Shown in pieces: positions 7,189 through 14,059 of a stretch of 16,290 nucleotides of DNA. The position numbers and the translations under genes are program-made. The notes beneath the pieces are model-generated. The model was given only the letters and a program-made list of their open reading frames with translations, had not been told where the DNA came from and made no database searches. The DNA is from Chloroflexia bacterium (GTDB lineage Bacteria; Chloroflexota; Chloroflexia; Thermomicrobiales; UBA6265). Each line of letters opens with the position of its first letter. The stretch's first letter is position 1. The stretch is from NCBI GenBank assembly GCA_013698305.1, contig JACCVC010000111.1, positions 1-16,290 of the forward strand. The letters are read 5' to 3'.

Positions 7189-7251
7189 CCGAAAGAATCG
7201 TACAATTTCTACCGAGATAACCGAAAGAACCGTACAATTTATACCGAGATA
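7189..7251. repeat. Two tandem 31-base repeats at 32-base spacing, candidate operators
   Basis: Repeat units lie at 7189-7219 and 7221-7251 and differ at two positions. Each contains a 13-base dyad, GTACAATTTCTAC (7200-7212) and GTACAATTTATAC (7232-7244), of consensus GTAnAATTTnTAC, symmetric apart from one base pair. The 32-base period is about three helical turns, placing both dyads on the same face. They lie between the divergent aldolase and small membrane protein genes, which suggests a regulator of one or both. Confidence 0.65.
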
Positions 7252-7303
7252 CCGGTACCATTGCGTAATCCGCCAATTGTCGTCAACCGGGGTGAATCGC
7301 AAC

Positions 7304-7633
7304 GTGAACACGAACCGCCGACGCTTCCACAAGCTCCGCCCCATGATTGGCGGCCCGATCGAACAGGCGATCCAGGCCAATGTCGCCCTGGTGATCGCGC
7401 AGGCGGTGATGATCCGGCTGTCAATGCAACTTCCGGAGATCAACAGCGAGCAACCGGACGTTCTCGCGAATCTGGCCCTGTTGCTCGCCTGCATCGTCGC
7501 AGGGGGTGTCGCCGTGTTGCTCTACCGGGTGATTCGATCCATCCGCGGTCGAACCGTCCGGATCACCAGCGCATTGGTGTCTTTGGCGATCCAGGCGACG
7601 GCATTTCGACTGCTCTTCTCTCTCATAGGCTAG
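7304..7633 (+). CDS. Small membrane protein, unknown function
   Basis: A hypothetical protein of about 109 residues that I do not recognise. A basic N-terminus (NTNRRRFHKLRP) is followed by three likely membrane segments at about residues 24-42, 54-76 and 86-106, with an acidic loop (PEINSEQPD) between the first two and a basic loop (RVIRSIRGRTVR) between the last two. This suggests N-terminus inside. The open frame extends back to 7127 through the tandem repeats and into the aldolase gene, so the true start is uncertain. GTG 7304 is chosen because GGGGTG lies about nine bases upstream; GTG 7292 and ATG 7343 are alternatives. Its TAG stop and the TAG stop of pepF on the other strand share the four bases CTAG. 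Confidence 0.6.
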   Translation: MNTNRRRFHKLRPMIGGPIEQAIQANVALVIAQAVMIRLSMQLPEINSEQPDVLANLALLLACIVAGGVAVLLYRVIRSIRGRTVRITSALVSLAIQATAFRLLFSLIG

Positions 7634-9510
7634 TTCACGCTGGCGCGTTCCGCGTGCCTGGCCTGTTCAGATGCCAGCTCCGCCGCCTGGTGGAGAACAC
7701 CGTCCGCCGCAAGCGCTTCCATCTCAGCAATGGTGCGCTCGAATTCGGAAATGGCAACGTCAAGCACTGAACGCTCGGCCAGGTCGACTCCGGCTCCCCT
7801 GAGAATCTCCATCGGGTAGTCCGATCCGCCCGCCGCCAGCATATCCAGGTATCGCCGCTGCGCTGGCTCACCTTGGTCCCGCACCGCTTGAGCGATGTTG
7901 ATCGCCGCCGACATGCCGGTTGCGTACTGGTACACATAGAACGCCCGGTAGAAGTGCGGAACCCTTGCCCACTGCACGCTGGCAAGGTCGTCGATGTTGA
8001 CGCCCGGAAGGTAGGTCCCGATGAGCTCGCGATACACGGCATTCAGCGCGTCCAACGTGATCGGAACACCCGCCTCGGCCATTGCGTGTGACTGCTGCTC
8101 GAATTCGGCGAACATTGTCTGCCGCATCACCGTGCCATGGAAGCTATCGGCGAAGCGGTTGAGCAGGGCAAACCGCTGTACAGGATCCTGCGCTTCGTCG
8201 CTTCCAAGCAGATCCCAGGTCAGCAAGACCTCGTTTACCGTCGACGCGACCTCGGCGAGGAAGATCGGATAGCCGGCCAGGTGGAACGGCTGCTCCCGCT
8301 GCGAGTAGTACGTGTGCATGGCATGGCCCGCCTCGTGGGCCAGCGTGAACACATCCGACAGCGTCCCGTTCCAGTTCATCAGGATGACGGGAGACGCGCC
8401 GTAGGCTCCAGCCGAGTACGCGCCGGACCGCTTGCCCCTGGTCTCGTGAACGTCCACCCAGCGCGCATCAAAGCCGGCCCGGAGATCGGAGACGTACTCG
8501 TCGCCGAGCGCGCGCACCCCGCGCAACACGATCTCGACCGCATCGCGATAGTCGTAGTGCTTCGTCGACTCCGGCGCCAACGGCACCCGCAGGTCGTAGA
8601 GCTCAAGGTCATCCAGTTCGAGCGCCTGCCGCCGCAGCGCGAGGTAGCGCCGCAGGATCGGGCTCGACTCGCGCACCACGTCGACCAGCGTGTCGTACAC
8701 CGTTTCCGGCACGTTGTCGTCAAAAAGCGCCTCTGCCCGCGCCGACTCGTAGTTCCGGATCCGCGCCCCGACCACATCCGTCCGCACTGACGACCCGTAC
8801 AGGCTGCTGATCGTATTTCCGTGCGCCTGATATGCGCCGGTCAGTCGTTCATGCGCGGCTCGCCGGACGCTCCGGTCACGGCTCTCCTGCATCAAGCCGT
8901 ATCGTCCCTTGGTCAGGGCGATCTCGTTGCCGTTTTCGTCAGTGACCGTGCCGTACTCCAGGTCGGCATTGTCGAGCGCGGAAAACGCCTCCGACGCTGT
9001 CCTCGTGACATCACCCATCTGCGCGAGCACTTCCTCGACTTCCTGGGATCGGACGTGCGCCCGCTGACGGTCGAGGTCATCGAACATGTGCCGATAGGTC
9101 GCCAGGTCATTGTCGCTGGCCAACGCCCTGAGGGCTTCCGGCGGGAGCGACAGCAACTCCGGCTGGACGAACGCCAGCGCCTGACCCGCCTGGATCGACA
9201 TCGCCACAGCGCGCTCGTATCGACCATTCGCCCCCGTGTCGGCGGTGTCCTCATCTCGCCGGAGAACGGCGTAGACGATGACGCGATGCAGCGTCTCCTG
9301 AAGCGAATTCAGCGCCGCCAGCGCGTCGCCGACGACTCCAGGACCCTCACCAAGCCGTCCCTGATACGTCGCGACCGTCTCGATCAGGCCCGGAATCGTT
9401 TCCGCCGTCTCTTCCCATATGGCCTCCTCCGCGAAGAAAGCGGAGAGATCCCAGGTGTCTTCGACCGCGATCTGGTCACGGGTCGGCACGTCGTGCATCG
9501 TGGTAACCAT
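7630..9510 (-). CDS. pepF: Oligoendopeptidase F (M3 family zinc metallopeptidase)
   Basis: A 626-residue cytoplasmic zinc peptidase of family M3B that cleaves short peptides; the size is normal for PepF. The zinc-binding motif is H392-E-A-G-H396 in LAHEAGHAMHTYY, with the third ligand E420 in FLAEVASTVNE. The N-terminal region has the helical PepF lobe, beginning near DTWDLSAFF, with the family segment GRYGLMQESRDRSVRRAAHE, and the C-terminal region has FYRAFYVYQYATGMSAA. ATG 9510 is chosen because AGGAG lies five bases upstream; an in-frame ATG at 9564 would add 18 residues without a comparable site. There is no signal peptide. It is divergent from the ABC exporter operon and convergent with the small membrane protein. 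Confidence 0.95.
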   Translation of the reverse strand: MVTTMHDVPTRDQIAVEDTWDLSAFFAEEAIWEETAETIPGLIETVATYQGRLGEGPGVVGDALAALNSLQETLHRVIVYAVLRRDEDTADTGANGRYERAVAMSIQAGQALAFVQPELLSLPPEALRALASDNDLATYRHMFDDLDRQRAHVRSQEVEEVLAQMGDVTRTASEAFSALDNADLEYGTVTDENGNEIALTKGRYGLMQESRDRSVRRAAHERLTGAYQAHGNTISSLYGSSVRTDVVGARIRNYESARAEALFDDNVPETVYDTLVDVVRESSPILRRYLALRRQALELDDLELYDLRVPLAPESTKHYDYRDAVEIVLRGVRALGDEYVSDLRAGFDARWVDVHETRGKRSGAYSAGAYGASPVILMNWNGTLSDVFTLAHEAGHAMHTYYSQREQPFHLAGYPIFLAEVASTVNEVLLTWDLLGSDEAQDPVQRFALLNRFADSFHGTVMRQTMFAEFEQQSHAMAEAGVPITLDALNAVYRELIGTYLPGVNIDDLASVQWARVPHFYRAFYVYQYATGMSAAINIAQAVRDQGEPAQRRYLDMLAAGGSDYPMEILRGAGVDLAERSVLDVAISEFERTIAEMEALAADGVLHQAAELASEQARHAERASVN

Positions 9511-9548
9511 TGGCGCTCCTGAGCTGTGTAGATGCGGTTCGTCGAGCG

Positions 9549-9577
9549 TTGTCCGCGGGACCATCCAGTGGTATCAT
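9549..9577 (+). promoter_or_regulatory. Sigma-70-type promoter of the ABC exporter operon
   Basis: TTGTCC at 9549-9554 and TATCAT at 9572-9577 are separated by 17 bases, matching the -35 and -10 consensus at 4 and 5 of 6 positions. It points to the exporter genes, with a leader of roughly 95 bases before the GTG at 9678. Confidence 0.5.
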
Positions 9578-9677
9578 TCCCCGCCTTGCCTCGCGGCCCC
9601 GTGCCCAACATCAATGTCCAACCTCAAGTATCCCGCATTTCCACGACCACCAGCAGACCAGCCTGGAGTGTGACGCC

Positions 9678-10466
9678 GTGCGCATCTATCTGGAAATCGC
9701 CAGGCTCGCTATCCACCAGCAGCTCGCCTATCGCGCCGCGACGCTGGCTGGACTGTTCACGAACAGCGTCTTCGGCGTGATTCTCGGCTCGGTAATGCTC
9801 GGATTCTACGGGTCGGTCGAGGGCGACTGCGTCAACGGCTGGTCCCCAGATGACGCTATCACGCTGATCTGGATCAACCAGTCGCTGCTGGTGGTGATGT
9901 ACCTGTGGGGCTGGTGGGATGTCTCGCGCACGATCCAGACAGGCGCCATCGCGTCCGACTTCCTGCGGCCAATCTCGTGGTACGGGCTCTGGCTCAGCCG
10001 GGACTTCGGGCGAGCGTTGCCAGCGATATTCCTGCGCATGGTACCGACACTCGCGATCGGCTGGCTGCTCTTCGACATCAGCCTTCCAGCCACGCCGGCA
10101 CGCGGGCTCTGGTTCCTGATTGCCGTGATTCTCGGCGTCTGGGTCAGCTTCTCGATACGGCTCCTGTCGAATCTCCTGGCGTTCTGGCTGATCGATCATC
10201 GTGGCCTCGCGGCAGTGTGGCTTACCCTGACGACCTTTCTCTCCGGAATGGCGATGCCGATCGCCTTCTTCCCCGAACCGCTCCGCACGATCGCCGAACT
10301 GCTTCCCTTCCAGGCAGTCCTCATGTCGCCGATCAACACCTGGCTGGGCAAGGGAGATCCGCTCCTGATCATCGCGGTCCAGATGATTTGGATTGTGGCG
10401 CTGGTCATTCTCTGCTCCATCGCGCTGAAGCGAGGCGAGCGCAGGCTGGTGGTGCAAGGTGGGTAA
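9678..10466 (+). CDS. ABC-2 family exporter permease (COG4587-like, PF06182)
   Basis: A 262-residue integral membrane protein of the ABC2_membrane_6 family, which pairs with a second permease and a COG4586 ATPase. The N-terminus VRIYLEIARLAIHQQLAYR leads into about six hydrophobic segments. The cytoplasmic loop ISWYGLWLSRDFGRALP follows the family motif TGAIASDFLRPI, and FLSGMAMPIAFFPEPLRTIAELLPF is a typical late loop and segment. The GTG at 9678 is preferred because GGAG lies nine bases upstream and the membrane family's N-terminus begins here; the frame is open upstream to 9510. It overlaps the next permease by eight bases. The substrate of these transporters is not established, so I do not name one. 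Confidence 0.88.
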   Translation: MRIYLEIARLAIHQQLAYRAATLAGLFTNSVFGVILGSVMLGFYGSVEGDCVNGWSPDDAITLIWINQSLLVVMYLWGWWDVSRTIQTGAIASDFLRPISWYGLWLSRDFGRALPAIFLRMVPTLAIGWLLFDISLPATPARGLWFLIAVILGVWVSFSIRLLSNLLAFWLIDHRGLAAVWLTLTTFLSGMAMPIAFFPEPLRTIAELLPFQAVLMSPINTWLGKGDPLLIIAVQMIWIVALVILCSIALKRGERRLVVQGG

Positions 10467-11280
10467 CCTGGTGGACTGGCAACAGGAACTGGGACTCACC
10501 TGGCGCATCGCCAAACTCCGTATTGCCGCGCAGATGCAGTTTCAGGGATCGTTCCTGATGCAGCTGTTCGGCAACTCCATCATGACGATCATGGAGATTG
10601 TGACGGTCGTGATCTTCTTCCAGCAGTTCCCCGCCCTCGGCGGATGGACGCTGGATGAGGTGCTGTTGCTCTATGCCATGTGCGCCATCGCGTTCGAGAT
10701 CGCCGATACAATGCAGAACGGCCTTGACCTGGTACCCGAGCAGGTTCGCACCGGCGACTTCGACAGGCTTCTGACGCGACCGATTTCGGTATACCTGCAG
10801 GCGATCACGCTCGACATCTCTGTGCGCCACATCGGAAAAACGATTCTCGCCTTCGGCCTGTTCTGCTGGGCATGGCTTCGCCTCGATCTCGCGCTGACCT
10901 CGGAAACGTTGCTTCTATTGACCTCGGCATGGATCTGCGGCATCGCCCTGTTCATCGCCATTTTTACACTCGGGGCGATCGTCAGCTTCTGGACCGTCGG
11001 CTCGATCGAGGTTGTCAACGCGATTAGCTACGGCGGGTCTGACCTCGCCCAATATCCGATCCACATCTATCGCCGCTGGTTCCGGACGATCTTCATCTGG
11101 CTCATTCCCATCGGCTTCGTCATCTACTACCCCACGCTGATCATCCTCGACAAACCGGACCCGCTCGGCTTTGCCCCCATCGCCCCGGCCATCGGCCCGT
11201 TGCTCACCATCGCCTTCGTCGCTCTTGTCAGCTTGCTCTGGCGACAGGGCGTCAACCACTACCACTCGACCGGCAGTTGA
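10459..11280 (+). CDS. ABC-2 family exporter permease (COG3694-like, PF06182)
   Basis: A 273-residue partner permease of the same exporter. It starts with a cytoplasmic amphipathic stretch (WRIAKLRIAAQMQFQGSFL), then about six membrane segments. Family signatures are VRTGDFDRLLTRPISVYLQ at about 98-116, SFWTVGSIEVVNAISYGGSDL near the middle, and the typical AQYPIHIYRRWFR loop. The GTG at 10459 overlaps the preceding gene by eight bases; a GTG at 10471 in frame is a possible later start. Overlap with the upstream permease implies coupled translation and a heterodimeric channel. A hairpin repeat and a possible extra promoter separate it from the ATPase gene. Confidence 0.9.
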   Translation: MGNLVDWQQELGLTWRIAKLRIAAQMQFQGSFLMQLFGNSIMTIMEIVTVVIFFQQFPALGGWTLDEVLLLYAMCAIAFEIADTMQNGLDLVPEQVRTGDFDRLLTRPISVYLQAITLDISVRHIGKTILAFGLFCWAWLRLDLALTSETLLLLTSAWICGIALFIAIFTLGAIVSFWTVGSIEVVNAISYGGSDLAQYPIHIYRRWFRTIFIWLIPIGFVIYYPTLIILDKPDPLGFAPIAPAIGPLLTIAFVALVSLLWRQGVNHYHSTGS

Positions 11281-11306
11281 CCAGCAGGACGGCACGACTG
11301 TATAGC
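11277..11306 (+). promoter_or_regulatory. Possible internal promoter before the exporter ATPase
   Basis: TTGACC (11277-11282), overlapping the permease stop codon, and TATAGC (11301-11306) are 18 bases apart. A transcript from here would start almost at the hairpin repeat at 11315-11339. This is inference from consensus match only. Confidence 0.35.
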
Positions 11307-11314
11307 CGCCAAAA

Positions 11315-11339
11315 CGTAGCGGCAGACCCTGTGTCTGCC
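11315..11339 (+). repeat. CGTAG-leader hairpin repeat, copy 3
   Basis: Leader CGTAGC is followed by stem GGCAGAC (11321-11327) and GTCTGCC (11333-11339) with loop CCTGT. It matches the right half of the composite element at 6078-6102 (opposite strand) at 24 of 25 bases. It lies in the gap between the second permease and the ATPase of the exporter operon. Confidence 0.85.
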
Positions 11340-11377
11340 ATTGTCAATTAAACACTTGTCACCTGGAGTCAGACCTC

Positions 11378-12400
11378 ATGCCATCACCAGATCCCATCGT
11401 CAGCGTCACTTGCCTCACCCGCACGTTCCAGCGCCGCCGGCTTCACCGTGGCAGGTTCGGCGCGCTCCGCGCCCTTGCCAGCCGCCAGTCGGACACGGTC
11501 AACGCGGTCTCCGACATCACCTTTGACATCCAGCCCGGCGAGATGGTCGGCTACATTGGCCAGAACGGGGCCGGCAAGTCGACAACGATCAAGATGCTCT
11601 GCGGCATCCTTGTCCCGACGTCAGGATCGGCGACGGTGCTCGGCGCCACGCCCTGGCGCCAGCGCAAGCAGCTCGCTCACCGAATTGGGGTCGTTTTCGG
11701 CCAGCGTACCCAGCTATGGTGGGACCTACCGCTACGTGACTCGCTACACCTGCTGCGGCACATGTACCGGGTTCCGGGTGATCGCTTCGCGGAGAACCTG
11801 GCGACCGCCCGCGAGGTTCTCGACCTCGACCCGTTCCTTGCCACGCCGGTCCGGCAACTCTCGCTGGGTCAGCGCATGCGCGGTGATCTTGCCGCCGCAA
11901 TCCTCCACGACCCGGACCTGCTCATCCTCGACGAGCCCACGATCGGGCTGGACCTGCTCGCCAAGGACCGCATCCGGGACTTCCTTCGAACGCTCAACCG
12001 CACCCACGGCACAACCATGCTGCTAACTACCCATGATCTGGGCGACATCGAGGAACTGTGCGAGCGCGTGATGGTGATCGACGCAGGTAGGCTGCGCTTC
12101 GACGGGAACGCTACCGCGCTGCAGCATCAATTCGGCGGGGATATTGAGATCGGGGTCGATGTCGCTCATGACCAGACAATCGCTCTCGCCAACCTGCCCA
12201 CCGGCGTCACCGGCGAGCATCTTACCGCCAGCACATGGATGTTCAGGTTCGATCGCGGCCTCTGGACCAGCGGCAGCGCGGTGCGGTGGCTCACGACGAT
12301 AGCCGAGCTTCGCGACGTGTCGATCAACGACGGGTCGCTCGAGCAGATGATCCGGGATCTGTACCTGTCCGACAAAACATCGGCACACAACGTAAACTAG
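11378..12400 (+). CDS. ABC exporter ATPase (COG4586-like)
   Basis: A 340-residue cytoplasmic ATPase driving the two preceding permeases. Walker A is GQNGAGKST at 61-69; the Q-loop region reads VVFGQRTQLWWDLPLRDSL, characteristic of the COG4586 group; the signature is LSLGQ; Walker B is LLILDEPTIGLD; and the switch histidine is in LLTTHDLGDIEELC. A long N-terminal stretch with basic residues (QRRRLHRGRFGALRAL) before the ATPase core is also typical of this group. About 90 residues after the core form an accessory C-terminal domain like that of daunorubicin-type exporters. ATG 11378 has GGAG nine bases upstream. All catalytic motifs look intact. The exporter substrate is unknown. Confidence 0.95.
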   Translation: MPSPDPIVSVTCLTRTFQRRRLHRGRFGALRALASRQSDTVNAVSDITFDIQPGEMVGYIGQNGAGKSTTIKMLCGILVPTSGSATVLGATPWRQRKQLAHRIGVVFGQRTQLWWDLPLRDSLHLLRHMYRVPGDRFAENLATAREVLDLDPFLATPVRQLSLGQRMRGDLAAAILHDPDLLILDEPTIGLDLLAKDRIRDFLRTLNRTHGTTMLLTTHDLGDIEELCERVMVIDAGRLRFDGNATALQHQFGGDIEIGVDVAHDQTIALANLPTGVTGEHLTASTWMFRFDRGLWTSGSAVRWLTTIAELRDVSINDGSLEQMIRDLYLSDKTSAHNVN

Positions 12401-12420
12401 ACGCGTGACGAATGACCGGA

Positions 12421-12436
12421 CCGGGCTCGGGCCCGG
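12421..12436. repeat. GC-rich intergenic hairpin
   Basis: CCGGGCTCGGGCCCGG has 6-bp arms and a TCGG loop. On the minus strand it is preceded by a GTAGC leader (12437-12441 in plus coordinates), recalling the CGTAG-leader elements, but with an unrelated stem. It lies 21 bases after the exporter ATPase stop and may slow or end transcription before the metallochaperone gene. Confidence 0.6.
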
Positions 12437-12455
12437 CTACACGAAAGAACCTTAA

Positions 12456-12677
12456 ATGACCATGACCGAACACACGTTCACCGTCCCCGACGTCAGCTGC
12501 GAGCACTGCGTCAACGCGATCAGGAGTTCCGTGCTCAAGGTCGATGGCGTCTACACCGTCGATGTCGACATCGAATCCAAGGCGGTCAAGGTGAGCCACG
12601 ATGCCGTCGTCAACACCGGCGCGATGCGTCAGGCCATCCAGGACGCCGGATACGAGATCTCCGTCAACAACAGATAG
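12456..12677 (+). CDS. Heavy-metal-associated (HMA) domain copper chaperone, CopZ-like
   Basis: A 73-residue single HMA domain. The metal-binding CxxC is C15-E-H-C18 in VPDVSCEHCVNAI, followed by VDGVYTVDVDIESKAVKVSHD and GYEISV at the C-terminus, as in CopZ-type Cu(I) chaperones and the N-terminal domains of copper ATPases. Such proteins hand Cu(I) to P-type ATPases or repressors in the cytoplasm. No copper ATPase, CsoR or CopY lies in the window, so the partner must be elsewhere. The ATG at 12456 is used; another ATG two codons later is possible, and neither has a strong ribosome-binding site. It is 12 bases ahead of the zinc-ribbon gene and probably co-transcribed with it. Confidence 0.92.
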   Translation: MTMTEHTFTVPDVSCEHCVNAIRSSVLKVDGVYTVDVDIESKAVKVSHDAVVNTGAMRQAIQDAGYEISVNNR

Positions 12678-12689
12678 CAAAAAAGCTCT

Positions 12690-13064
12690 ATGACCGTCGA
12701 TCAATCCCAACAAAACACCTGCGTCGAATGTGGTGAACCGTTCTCATACACGGAACCTGAACAACGCTTCCGGTCAGAGCATGGCATGGCCGCCCCGATT
12801 CGCTGCCCGGACTGCCGGTCGGTCAAGCGATCCCAGCGGAATGCCGACCTGCTGAGCAAGCGAGGCTCATCTGCCTTCGGCGCCCACGATCAGAAGGGTG
12901 ATGACCGGCGCCGCGCGTCGCGGAGCCATCAGCCCACTAGCAAGGCCGACCGCTTTCCCGCGATCTGCGCCGCGTGCGGCCAAAGCACCATGGTTCCGTT
13001 CATGCCACGAGGCGACCGACCGGTCTACTGCCGCGCCTGCTACAACGCCCGGCGCGGTCGTTGA
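12690..13064 (+). CDS. Double zinc-ribbon protein (zf-trcl-type N-terminal domain)
   Basis: A 124-residue protein with two cysteine clusters. The first is CVECGEPFSYTEPEQRFRSE followed by RCPDC at about residues 11-42, matching the probable zinc-ribbon family zf-trcl (PF13451). The second is CAACGQSTMVPFMPRGDRPV followed by YCRAC at about 93-118, the C-terminal CxxC-CxxC form found in the same proteins. The linker between them is basic and polar (KRGSSAFGAHDQKGDDRRRA) and probably disordered. Each cluster offers four cysteines for one zinc. The molecular role is not known; binding to nucleic acid or ribosomes is only a guess. The start ATG 12690 has a weak ribosome-binding site. Confidence 0.88.
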   Translation: MTVDQSQQNTCVECGEPFSYTEPEQRFRSEHGMAAPIRCPDCRSVKRSQRNADLLSKRGSSAFGAHDQKGDDRRRASRSHQPTSKADRFPAICAACGQSTMVPFMPRGDRPVYCRACYNARRGR

Positions 13065-13076
13065 GCGCCTCTATCG

Positions 13077-13101
13077 CGTTGGGGCAGACTCCGCGTCTGC
13101 C
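13077..13101 (+). repeat. CGTAG-leader hairpin repeat, copy 4
   Basis: Leader CGTTGG is followed by stem GGCAGAC (13083-13089) and GTCTGCC (13095-13101) with loop TCCGC; one further G-C pair extends the stem to 8 bp. It lies exactly between the convergent ends of the zinc-ribbon and L,D-transpeptidase genes, where it could act as a two-way terminator, although no T-run follows on either side. Confidence 0.82.
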
Positions 13102-13116
13102 CTTGTTGGATTCGAC

Positions 13117-13740
13117 CTACCAGTGAACCTCCACCCGCATCCCGACGAAGGCGAAATCGTACAAAGTCTCGATTTCACCCGGCGCGAGGGCAACACAACC
13201 CGCTGTGTAGCCCGCGCCGTTGGGAATTACGTTGCCGCCGGAATCCTTGGTGTAGGAGTGAAACCCGTTTGCGCGATAGTCGTCGAACCCGACCCAATGG
13301 GTGATGTAGTTGTCGGCGTACGGCGTATAGGTCAGCGGCAAGTGCTTGGTATAGACATAGTACGTGCCACTGGCAGTCGCGTAGAAGCCATTCGATGAAT
13401 CGCGGCTGAGCGAACCCCAGAAGATGTGCTGCGCGGCATTCCCAGCGTAGAGCGTCACCTGACCCGTGGATCGGTTGACATCCATCCACCGTTCACCGCT
13501 GGACCGCGTTGCCAACGATGAGCTCAAGGACTCCTTTATCGGCGCCGTAGGGTCACTATCCCATTGTGCGTAGTGCGCCCCATGCATGGGCTCACTTGCC
13601 GCGACGTCGGGCGAGACCATCCATCCCATGCCACCGAGCAGGATCGCCGCCATCGCAAACCCGATACACAATCGTCGGACCTCATCACCGACACGTCCGC
13701 AAGCTGAATCTCCACCTGGCGCAACTCCACCAATTCTCAT
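13117..13740 (-). CDS. Secreted L,D-transpeptidase (YkuD)-like protein
   Basis: A 207-residue exported protein with a YkuD-like C-terminal domain. The N-terminus has a long basic region, an RR pair (EVRRLCIGF), a hydrophobic core (AMAAILLGGMGWMV) and a likely cleavage near DVAA before SEP. The domain shows DVNRSTGQVTLYAGN, GTYYVYTKHLPLTY, H161 in GFHSYTKD and C182 in GYTAGCVALAPGEIETLYDF, ending VGMRVEVHW. The usual S/T-H-G-C-x-R motif is replaced by T-A-G-C-V-A, so the histidine beside the glycine and the downstream arginine are missing while the nucleophile cysteine stays. YkuD enzymes cross-link peptidoglycan; activity here is inferred. ATG 13740 has AGGAGG (13747-13752) six bases upstream; the frame is open upstream to 13959 but without a start context. 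Confidence 0.82.
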   Translation of the reverse strand: MRIGGVAPGGDSACGRVGDEVRRLCIGFAMAAILLGGMGWMVSPDVAASEPMHGAHYAQWDSDPTAPIKESLSSSLATRSSGERWMDVNRSTGQVTLYAGNAAQHIFWGSLSRDSSNGFYATASGTYYVYTKHLPLTYTPYADNYITHWVGFDDYRANGFHSYTKDSGGNVIPNGAGYTAGCVALAPGEIETLYDFAFVGMRVEVHW

Positions 13741-13831
13741 CATGCCCCTCCTGCGTGAAATGCTCCTGGCCCAGCCAAAGCCAGCGTGTCCGCTACCTGG
13801 GAGACGAATCTCTCCACACTCGTTCGCTAAG

Positions 13832-13845
13832 AGTGTACGTACACT
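13832..13845. promoter_or_regulatory. Perfect 14-bp palindrome, candidate operator
   Basis: AGTGTACGTACACT is fully self-complementary. It lies about 90 bases upstream of the L,D-transpeptidase start, within its likely promoter region. GTGTAC recurs at 13900-13905, so a repeated half-site is possible. The regulator is unknown. Confidence 0.45.
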
Positions 13846-13914
13846 ACTGCCATACTCTACACATGTCAGCCCAAGGGCGCAACCTGTCGTATACTTCGGG
13901 TGTACGGGACTGGA

Positions 13915-13936
13915 GCCGGGGAATGCATTCCCTGGC
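13915..13936. repeat. Near-perfect 22-bp palindrome
   Basis: The core GGGAATGCATTCCC (13919-13932) is perfect, and outer GCC (13915-13917) and GGC (13934-13936) arms extend it across one G-T pair. It lies about 125 bases upstream of greA. With no unpaired loop it is as likely a protein-binding site or repeat remnant as an RNA hairpin. Confidence 0.5.
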
Positions 13937-14059
13937 CCTATTGCATTGCACGTCCGCACGGGTCGTTCGACTTGGCCTGCCGACTATGGTGGGCCGTAAG
14001 TCGTACGTGTTCCCGATTCCCGTAGCGCGGGCGCCGCATTGTCAGGAGGAGGACCAGCG

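Larger units (their letters stand above)
13741..14059. other. 319-base divergent intergenic region between L,D-transpeptidase and greA
   Basis: No gene is supported here; open frames on both strands lack start signals and family motifs. It must hold the promoters of both genes. TATACT at 13890-13895 (plus) is a possible -10 for greA, but no good -35 lies upstream. Two palindromes lie within it (13832-13845 and 13915-13936). The right end carries the strong greA ribosome-binding site AGGAGGAGG (14044-14052). Confidence 0.5.

Noticed and set aside
7189..7251. CRISPR array
   Set aside because: Only two adjacent copies with a one-base gap and no unique spacers, and no cas genes in the window.
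9624..10514. 296-codon open frame on the minus strand opposite the first exporter permease
   Set aside because: Highly charged, low-complexity translation without motifs; the plus strand encodes a typical membrane permease with a promoter and ribosome-binding site.
13744..13959. N-terminal extension of the L,D-transpeptidase frame
   Set aside because: The internal ATG at 13740 has an ideal AGGAGG and is followed by a signal peptide; the extension would bury that signal.
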